DNA of 9,228 nt, from NCBI GenBank assembly GCA_002371755.1, contig DFGM01000103.1, forward strand, positions 1 through 9,228. The letters run 5' to 3'. Of this stretch, positions 1 to 7,000 are shown piece by piece. The stretch's first letter is position 1. Each line of letters begins with the position of its first letter. Origin of the DNA: Verrucomicrobia bacterium UBA3750 (GTDB lineage: Bacteria; Verrucomicrobiota; Kiritimatiellia; RFP12; UBA1067). The position numbers and the translations under genes were made by a program. The notes below the pieces were generated by a model. It did not search any database. It saw nothing but the letters and a program-made list of their open reading frames with translations, and was not told the origin of the DNA.

Positions 1-4
1 CCAT
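1..4 (-). CDS. Start of a minus-strand gene that leaves the window on the left (product unknown)
   Basis: Read on the minus strand, the sequence shows a strong Shine-Dalgarno (AAGGAGGT, bases 9-16) five bases ahead of an ATG at 4-2. Only this codon and one further base lie in the window, so nothing can be said about the product. The start is supported solely by the quality and spacing of the ribosome binding site. It shares orientation with every other gene here. About 550 bases of non-coding DNA, containing a hairpin leader, a possible promoter and the 22-bp palindrome array, separate it from the relic gene to its right, so it probably has its own promoter. Confidence 0.6.
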
Positions 5-8
5 AATT

Positions 9-16
9 ACCTCCTT
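9..16 (-). promoter_or_regulatory. Ribosome binding site (AAGGAGGT) for the leftward gene
   Basis: This is a full anti-Shine-Dalgarno match on the minus strand, with five bases between GGAGG and the ATG at 4-2. It is the main evidence that a gene begins at the left edge of the window. Confidence 0.65.
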
Positions 17-22
17 AGTTGC

Positions 23-52
23 GGCGACACCCGGCTTTCAGCCGGTGTCGCC
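23..52 (-). promoter_or_regulatory. GC-rich leader hairpin just upstream of the ribosome binding site
   Basis: The arms GGCGACACCCGGCT (23-36) and AGCCGGTGTCGCC (40-52) pair over 13 bp with one bulged C and a three-base loop. On the minus strand the hairpin ends seven bases before the Shine-Dalgarno of the leftward gene. No T-run follows on either strand, so it is not a standard intrinsic terminator. A leader structure affecting mRNA stability or translation is the simplest reading. The structure is seen directly; the role is inferred. Confidence 0.5.
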
Positions 53-53
53 T

Positions 54-65
54 CGATTGCAATCG
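54..65. promoter_or_regulatory. Perfect 12-bp palindrome CGATTGCAATCG
   Basis: The palindrome is perfect, with no spacer, and lies two bases from the leader hairpin, between the possible promoter and the start of the leftward gene. It could be a site for a dimeric regulator or simply a chance AT-centred palindrome. No family match is recognised. Confidence 0.3.
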
Positions 66-116
66 ACCTCCCTCAACCCAATCCTCTCACCTGTCTAATC
101 AAAATTTCGGGGGTCC

Positions 117-146
117 ATTATCAGGAAAAGTGAAAAAAGTTATGAA
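117..146 (-). promoter_or_regulatory. Possible promoter for the leftward gene
   Basis: On the minus strand, TTCATA (146-141, four of six matches to TTGACA) and GATAAT (122-117, five of six matches to TATAAT) are 18 bases apart. Transcription would start near 110 and give a leader of about 105 bases carrying the 54-65 palindrome and the 23-52 hairpin. The 22-bp array lies upstream, its near edge about 60 bp from the -35 box. Sigma-70 consensus may not apply strictly in this phylum. Confidence 0.3.
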
Positions 147-207
147 CACCAGGGGGCGCCCGACCCGCCCGTAGGCGTTACCCGGCCCGCCGGGAGGGCA
201 ACCCCGG

Positions 208-361
208 CCAATGCCCATGACCCGCAAATCCAATGCCCATCACTCTGAAATCCAATGGGCATTGAATTCGAATCCAATGGGCATTGAATCCGGATTCAAT
301 GCCCATTGGTCGCCCGCCCAATGCCCATTGGTTTCCAGGCCGATGCGCATGGGGCGAATAC
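208..361. repeat. Array of seven 22-bp units, each with a CCAATGSSCATTGG-type palindromic site
   Basis: Units begin at 208, 230, 252, 274, 296, 318 and 340, a spacing of exactly 22 bp with no slippage. Units 1-2 read CCAATGCCCAT, units 3-4 CCAATGGGCATTGAA, unit 5 TCAATGCCCATTGG, unit 6 CCAATGCCCATTGG, and unit 7 is a degenerate CCGATGCGCATGGG. The core is a palindrome (CCAATG, two central bases, CATTGG). The remaining eight or so bases vary, although units 2, 3 and 4 are each preceded by AAT. Units at 186 and 362 do not match, so the array is bounded. A 22-bp period is close to two helical turns, so the sites would face the same side of the DNA. It may be a multi-site operator or enhancer, an iteron or centromere-like array, or a dispersed genomic repeat. 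No coding potential was found here. Confidence 0.85.
274..309. repeat. Perfect 36-bp palindrome at the centre of the 22-bp array
   Basis: Bases 274-291 (CCAATGGGCATTGAATCC) are the exact reverse complement of 292-309 (GGATTCAATGCCCATTGG), with no spacer. The bases at 273 and 310 do not pair, so the palindrome ends there. It marks the point where the asymmetric unit flips: units 3-4 carry their GAATCC/GAATTC extension to the right, and unit 5 carries it to the left. The palindrome could extrude as a cruciform or form an 18-bp stem in RNA. Confidence 0.9.
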
Positions 362-470
362 GCGCTAGGGAGCCCCCCTTGCGCGGTTGGGCGGATTTTG
401 TTATAAAACGCGAGCATCTCGCGCTCCTGAAATCGGCGGTAATTTGCCGCGTCAGGACATAAGATTTTTA

Positions 471-500
471 TTGCCGCCGGATCAGATTCTCCGGCGGCAA
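471..500. other. Strong 11-bp stem-loop in the intergenic region
   Basis: TTGCCGCCGGA (471-481) and TCCGGCGGCAA (490-500) form a perfect 11-bp stem with an eight-base loop, 57 bases beyond the relic gene's stop. On the minus strand it is followed by TAAAAATCTT rather than a T-run, so it is not a canonical intrinsic terminator. It may stabilise a 3' end or be part of a two-hairpin terminator with the stem at 518-532. Confidence 0.5.
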
Positions 501-510
501 AGTGAGGGCA

Positions 511-532
511 AGGAAGAAGCACGGTTCGTGCT
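511..532 (-). terminator. Weak terminator-like hairpin after the relic gene
   Basis: On the minus strand AGCACG (532-527), loop AAC, and CGTGCT (523-518) form a 6-bp stem followed by TCTTCCTT. It begins about 25 bases after the stop codon of the relic reading frame. The stem is short and the T-tract interrupted, so termination here is only plausible. Confidence 0.35.
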
Positions 533-556
533 CTGCATATCGCATTCCAAAATAAG

Positions 557-1041
557 TTACGGCATGTCTACAGTCACCTTGAAGAAGTTATAATTACCTT
601 CTTCGTCATCTTTGACCTCGACCCATTCCTCGTTGGGATCATCGAGGCGTTTCTTGCCGAGTTTCTTGTACGCCCGCTCGTTTAACAGGTCGGGCGCATA
701 GGTAACGACAGGTTCTCCATCCACCATCTCAATATAGGCCGTCAACTTTGAGTCGGGGTCATTCGGATCTGTCCCCGCCACGTACTCCTGAGCCGTGGTA
801 AGACCATCGCCGTCAGGGTCGGCATTCGCCGCGTCCATTGCACTCACACCCGCCGCGACCATACCGAGGTTTTCGAGCCACGCCACAGGCACATCGCTGT
901 CGCCCACGAGCGGCGCCCATGCGACCTGATCAACCAGCCGCAGTCCTCGATTCCGGCAAGTTCATCCCCTGGCAGGTTGTCACCCTCTCGCTCGACGGGA
1001 AGATGATCGATTCGTGAAGAGCGGAATACCGAACGGAAGGA
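557..1041 (-). pseudogene. Decayed 3' remnant of a second giant extracellular repeat protein gene
   Basis: The minus-strand frame closing at TAA (559-557) encodes about 130 residues with no credible start: it is open back to 959 and has no ribosome binding site. Its sequence includes VDQVAWAPLV, a calcium-loop-like DPDGDG, EYVAGTDPNDPDS, then VDGEPVVTYAP and a terminal FFKVTVDMP. The giant protein next door carries the same module at residues 1812-1948 (DYVAGTDPTD, RDGVPVIEWEP, FFKVDVAMP), so the two are paralogous. Just upstream, in a different frame, the sequence reads EDCGW. Joining EDCGW to VDQV across 932-936 with one added base gives DCGWVDQV, matching the DCGWVGDV motif at giant-protein residues 1727-1734. 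That implies a one-base deletion. The frame containing EDCGW is open only from 1041 and shows no other recognisable module. I read this as the tail of a gene truncated by recombination or deletion. A real short gene starting at GTG 907 is possible but has no supporting ribosome binding site. Confidence 0.65.
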
Positions 1042-1045
1042 TCAA

Positions 1046-4000
1046 TCACAAGTCTGCGTCGGGACCGGCGATTGCGCTGGCCGTCAATTCCGATTCCGTC
1101 ATAGCCTTTCTCCAGATACGTAGCTCGTTGTAACTGTTCTTCGCACAATAATCCCATGTAGTAAGAGTTTGTCCCAAAACCATGTCCGTCTGCCGCCAGT
1201 TCTGGAGATTCCAACCGCTCTTGGTTGTGACACTTCCAGAAGACAATGTCGCACCTGTACTTGCTTCCTGCTGGTAGAACGTCACATTCCAAGTCCCGTT
1301 GCCAAGAGGTTCAATAACGGTTGCCACATGATACTCGACACCAACGGAATACGACTTCAGCGTGACTTCGCTATCCCATCCTGTAGAGACACCATCCCAA
1401 CGCATCTGCAGCCACTCTGGAGCGTTTTCGTTGGATCCGCTAAAATCTCCCTCCGTCGGCATCGCGCCCCAGCAGTAGATTCTTCCATAGCTTACACTGG
1501 CGTTCTGCCTCACCCACATCTCAATGGTGACAGGAGATCCATTTGTCGGCACAATCCAATTTCCCAAATCTATGTATGCGCTGCCCGAAAATCCGCCTGG
1601 CGTCGAATAGACACTCCCGTCAGTTGTCACGCCCCCAACCGTAGTCGCCGTCTGCCCGCCGGCTGAATCCGTCAAGTCACCGTTGAACGACCAGCGGTGG
1701 ACAAGATCGACGGCGACATTTCTTTCCCAGTGAGCATAAATAGTAAGATCTTCCGTCACAATCGTCTCGGGCGTGATTGCCGCACCGCCCTCCGCCTCCG
1801 TGAACCAGCCGAGGAAGTCATACCCCTGCCACGTCGGCGTCGGCAGCGTTCCAATCGGCTGCCCGACGCGAATATCGACAGTCTCGATCGCAGATCCGCC
1901 ACCGACATTGAACGTCACGGTCCTAGTCGGTGGCATTGCGACATCAACTTTGAAGAAACGATCCAGCGCATTCGTCGGAGAATGCCATCCGTCCTTCAGC
2001 CCCGCCTTGCCATAGACAGCATAGGCACGCACCTCACCGCCTTCGTTCAGGTTCGGCTCCCACTCAATCACCGGCACGCCATCACGGATTTCGATTTTCG
2101 CCTTGAAGGTCGAATTGATATCCGTCGGATCGGTGCCCGCTACATAGTCGTGCCACACCGCGAGTTCGTTTCCTGAGCCATCAACCTTACCGGTTTTCTT
2201 CGTGAGCGCGGAGGCAAGATCGCTGCCGAACTTCGCGACGAACGCCTCCTTCCTGCCGGCCCCGAACCGCTGGTCAAGCTCGGTGGCCACCCACTCCGCA
2301 TTGACGCGGATGGCCGTGCCGCCCGTAACCGATGCATCGACTGTCGCATACGGAATCGCCGTATATGTTGCAGTGATCGTAGCGTCGCTGTAGTATCTCT
2401 CCGTGAGAGACCAGCCATCGAACTGCCAGCCAAAATCTGCCTGAACCGTGGGCGCAGTCGGCGTACCGCCAAACGGCAGGGTCTGCGCCAGCTCTCCGCC
2501 GCCCATCCGCGTTCCCTTGCCATCAAGATCGAATGTCAGGGACACCGTTTCCGGACATTGACATTCGAAAAGTACGTCTCCGACCCATCCGCAATCGTCA
2601 CCGCCGGTCGCACTGCCGTCTTTTGCATACGTGAAGCGAATCGTGTGCGCCTCGGATGTAAGCGACTTCGTGATATGCGCCCAAGCCTGTTCGCCGGAAA
2701 TCACCTCCTGCTGCGTTCCGTCGAGCGTCCACGAGAGTTTGTCATCGCCCGATTCGGACGAGACCTTCCACCAGAACGACACCGACGTCGCGCCTCTGAC
2801 GGAAATTTCCATCCATGTTGACTGGCTATGGCCAATTGATCCGCTGCGCCATGCGCTCGAATCATTATGATGCACAGAGGTCTGAGAATACCAATTGGCG
2901 TTTCCTCCCTTGGTCATTGTGGCTACGCCCAGCTCGTTGAGTAGCTCGTCAAGGGAAAACTCCTGCTTCAACCGCCACTGCGCCGTCACCGTAGTTTCGC
3001 CTGTTCCACCGGGCAGCAAAGACGCCGGCGACCATCCAAGGAATTCATAGTTACCGACATTCGGCAATGGCGCGAACACGATCTCGTCCTCTATCGTGTA
3101 TGTCGCGGGATTCGAATTCGCCGCGCCCTTGGTGTTTGCATAGTTGATCGAATAGCTGATCGGCGTCCACTTCGCATACAGCGTGACTGTCGCGTTCGCG
3201 ACCACGGCAAGGTTGCTGACCGTCGCCCTGTCCGCATACGCTACGTTCCCCTGCGCGCTCGTCGCCCAGCCGGCGAATTCGTAGCCGGTCCGCGAGAAGG
3301 CATTCTGCGGCAGTTGCGCTGGAACTTCATAGACCATGGGCAGGCTGTCCATGGCCGACTCCCCGCCGTTGGCGTCAAAGGCAATGCTGTACACATTCGG
3401 CGTCCAGCTTGCCGTGATTGTCTTGTTCCCTTTGTCGGAAGCCGAAATGGCGCTTGGCGTCCAGCCTGCAAAGGTGTAGCCGTTGACATTCGCCAGCGCA
3501 AGGAACGAGACCTCGCTGCCTTCGTCGTACTTGTTCGGATTCGGATTCGCCGCGCCCTTGGTGTTCTGGTAGGTTATCGTCCACCTCGGCACGGACGGAT
3601 CCGCGGCCGTCTGCGTAAGCGTGAACACCTGATCGGCGATGATAATGCGCCCAGTGCGTTCTGCCCCGGTCGTATTGTCGTCGTAGGTGAACTGGACGAC
3701 GCCATTCCCCGTCCCCTGCGAATTCATGAGCGTGATCCACGGCACGGTGGAGACCGCACACCATTGGTTTCCGCTCCCGACCGTCACCGAGACCTGCCCA
3801 TTCCCGGACAGCCTCGACACTTCCCTGCCAGACGCCGAAAGGCTCGTCGTGAACGAACTCTGGCAGATATACACCGGCGTGCTGCCGACCCAAAGGACGC
3901 CGATACGAGAACAGCTGGCGTCGATCTCGTCAACAATATACTCCACATCGGCCGAACCGGTAGATTCCTCTTCGCTGAACAGAATAATCCAGTCGTCGGC

Positions 4001-7000
4001 CTCCGTTTCCGTCCGCCACGTAAGGTAGTCTGGCGCCTTCACATGGAAGCCGCCAATGTCCGTATCCGCCCCATAAACGAGCACATCCTCCTCTACCGAG
4101 GTTCCCGCCGCCGCCTGCTCGATCGTCAGTTTCTGCCCGCCGATCATGATCTCGCAGCTGCGAGCCTCCGTCCCCGTATTCGCGGCGACGCGGATGACGA
4201 GCGTCGCCGGTCCCGTGCGTGACACATCCCCCTCCACGGTAACCCAGTCAGTGGCGTTCTGAATTGACCAGTTCAGATTCGCAGAGCCCGTGACGCCTAT
4301 ATAGAGGTTGCCGCCTGCCGAACTCACTGAATTGCTCGTCGCCGAGATACCGATCGTGCCGCCCGCCTGATGCACGGGGAACTCATGCCCCGCGATGGTC
4401 ACCGACCCGTCGCGAGCGGCAAGCGACGTGTTCTCGCCCACATGCAGCACCACGGTCCCGGGACCAGTCCTTGACCCAGAGCCCTCGAACGTCACCCAGC
4501 CGGAACCGCTTGAGACCGTCCAACCGACGACAGCATCGACCGTCACCTCGACGGACACAGTCGTCGCAGCAGCCGAAACCGACGCAGACTCCGGAGCAAT
4601 CGACGAGACCGCCGCCGTCTGTGTCACCGTCAGCGTCCTTGAAGGGAGTCCGCTTTCCGCCGCAGGCGCAAACGTCAGCACGCCGGTGCGCGACGCTAGC
4701 GTCGGATTCGCCGCAACCGAATAGGCAACCGTCTTCGTGCCCGCGCCGGTACGGTAGTTGCTGATCGGCGCAAGCCAGTCGCGATTGCTCGTTATCGTCC
4801 ACGGCAGATCGGGCGTGGCCGTGATCTTGATCGTCTTCGCCGCAGTCGCGGTCGCCTGGACGGACACCGAGGAGGCGGCTATCTCAAACGAGAGTGCTGT
4901 CGTGCCCGCCTGCGTCACGGTAAACGTTTCGGTGCCGATCACCACCATGCCGGTCCGGGACAGGTAGCTCGTGTTCGCAGCGAGCGCCAAATCGATCGTC
5001 GAACTGCCGAGTCCGCTCCCCGCGTATGATACGGTTATCCAGCTTGCGCCCGAAACGACAGACCACGGCACGTCCGGAAGCGCCGCGACCGCCAACGTCG
5101 CGAACTGTGCCGCCGCCGTAACGTTCGTCGTATAGGTCATAAGCTGCATGTCGCGTCCCCGCTGGGTGATCGTGACCGTCTCGCCCGCAATCGTCGCGGA
5201 ACCCGTCCTCGTCGCCACTTCATAGAACGGCGCGACCTGCACCGCCACGCTGTCATCGCCGTTGCCGCTCGTCGGCCACACCGAAATCCACGGAGCCTCG
5301 GGCCGCGCATACCATGAGGCCCCGTCTGCCGTCGTGTCAATCACGATCTCCTGCTCTATTCCGCGATGATCAACCACGATGCTGTCGGACGAGATCGACA
5401 CGCCCGTTCCCGGCTGGATGACCGTATGGACATGCCCGCTCACATAGACATATCCCATTCTCGCCTGTGCGCTCGTATTTGCCTCAACAATGTACGACAC
5501 CTTCTCCGTCACCGCCCCCGAGGTCTTCGAGAGCGAAATCCAGTCGTCCGACGCGCTTGCCGTCCAAGTTCCCGAACCCGTAGTCGAAGTTAAGGCGAAC
5601 GTGTTTGCCGATCGCTTCGCGCTTGCGAATGTCTTCGACGTCTGCGCAAGCGAAATCGTGGTGTCCACCGCCCCCGGCGGATTCGGCTCCGGGTCACGTG
5701 CAAATTCAAGAAGATTTGTGCTGTTGACGGATACTATTAGTTCATTCGGGCCTGTCACACGCCTAAGCACATGAACACCAGCCAATCGGGGTCTCCATTC
5801 ATATACATCAGCCCCTGTAGAAGACAGCAGCAACTCGTCATCTACGTATAATTTCACTGGAGTATTTGCACCATAGCCATCATATCCTAACTTCAGCATC
5901 CCAAGATTTCTGCTGCCATCAAGAACAACATTTCCCTTTGTAACGCTTGCGGGAATCGAAATACACGCCAAAGAAGCGCACCCAAAGAACATTTCATCCC
6001 CAACATATGCCACACCGTCAAGGATTGTCACGTTCATAAGGCAGGCGCAGTTTTTGAATGCATAACTACCAATACCCGCAACGCCATTACCAATGGTCAC
6101 ATCCGTTAGTCCGTTGCAATCAGAAAAAGCATATTGCCCTATTCCACGCACACCAGATAAATCCAATTCGCCAGGCAGAGACTCCGTAGCGCCAACAACC
6201 CATCCATCTACAAGATTCACGCCTGAGATTGTTTTTGTATCAAACAATGCGCTATTACACTCTTCGAACGCCTCTCTTTCAATGTTCAACATGCTATCAG
6301 GAATTGACACGCTTGAAAGTTTGGTACATTTGTAAAATGCCGACGCCCCAATGGTCTTTATGCCATCCTGCATCGTAACGCTAGTGAGATTTTTGCAAAG
6401 CCAAAATGCATTTCCAGCAATACCACGTACACCTGTCAGATGTAAGGCACCAGAAATCGAAGCCTGTGAACCCTGTATTCCAATGACCCAGCCATCAACG
6501 AGACGCACCCCCGGAACTGTTTTAGTATCGTACAACGAATTATCACAGTTGGAGAACGCAGAAGACCCGATGCTCATAACGCTGTCCGGGATCGTCACGC
6601 TCTTAAGACGACTGCAGTCGGAGAATGCAGAAGACCCGATGCGCGTCACGCCAGGCTGAATGGTAATTGTTGTAATGTTCGTGTAAGACGACGAAAAGAC
6701 ATTACTTAACGGATTGGCACATATACACTGTGGGATTGTGACATTCGTGAGCCGACTACAGCCATAAAACACCGTTCCCTCGAGGTTCGTCACGCTGGTC
6801 GGGATCGACACTCTCGTCAGACTGCTACACCATGTAAATGCATAAGGTTCGATGTTTGTCACACCGTCCGGGATCGTCACGTCCGTCAGGCCTATGCAGC
6901 CATGAAACGCATCCCACCCGATGCTCGTCACACTGGCAGGAATCGTCACACTCTTTAAACCAATGCAATCGTAAAACGCAGAAACCCCGATGTTCGTCAC

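Noticed and set aside
208..361. CRISPR array interpretation of the 22-bp repeats
   Set aside because: The variable part is only about eight bases, the repeat is a short palindrome, and there are no cas genes; spacing and sizes do not fit CRISPR.
379..407. Promoter-like pair on the plus strand: TTGCGC, 17-base spacer, TATAAA
   Set aside because: The -35 box matches only three of six bases and there is no credible plus-strand gene downstream; it would fire into the 3' ends of minus-strand genes.
387..593. Plus-strand open frame of 68 codons across the intergenic hairpins
   Set aside because: No ribosome binding site, it spans two stem-loops, and it runs antisense into the relic gene; the product resembles no family.
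919..1017. Plus-strand frame reading WQVVTLSLDGK in the decayed region
   Set aside because: The short stretch looks protein-like, but the frame is only about 32 codons, lacks a ribosome binding site and lies antisense to recognisable relic sequence; probably chance or a fragment too short to place.
1041..1048. Programmed frameshift or readthrough joining the giant gene to the relic tail
   Set aside because: The giant frame's TGA (1048-1046) is followed at once by a TGA in the relic's frame (1044-1042), so a slip before the stop would terminate immediately; no slippery site is seen.
930..1292. Minus-strand 120-codon frame overlapping the end of the giant gene
   Set aside because: It is a shadow frame of the LamG-like coding sequence, with Arg/Ser-rich, family-less content.
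3314..4222. Long plus-strand frame of about 300 codons antisense to the BACON and InlB region
   Set aside because: Arg/Pro/His-rich composition typical of the antisense of GC-rich coding DNA; the minus-strand domains are unambiguous.
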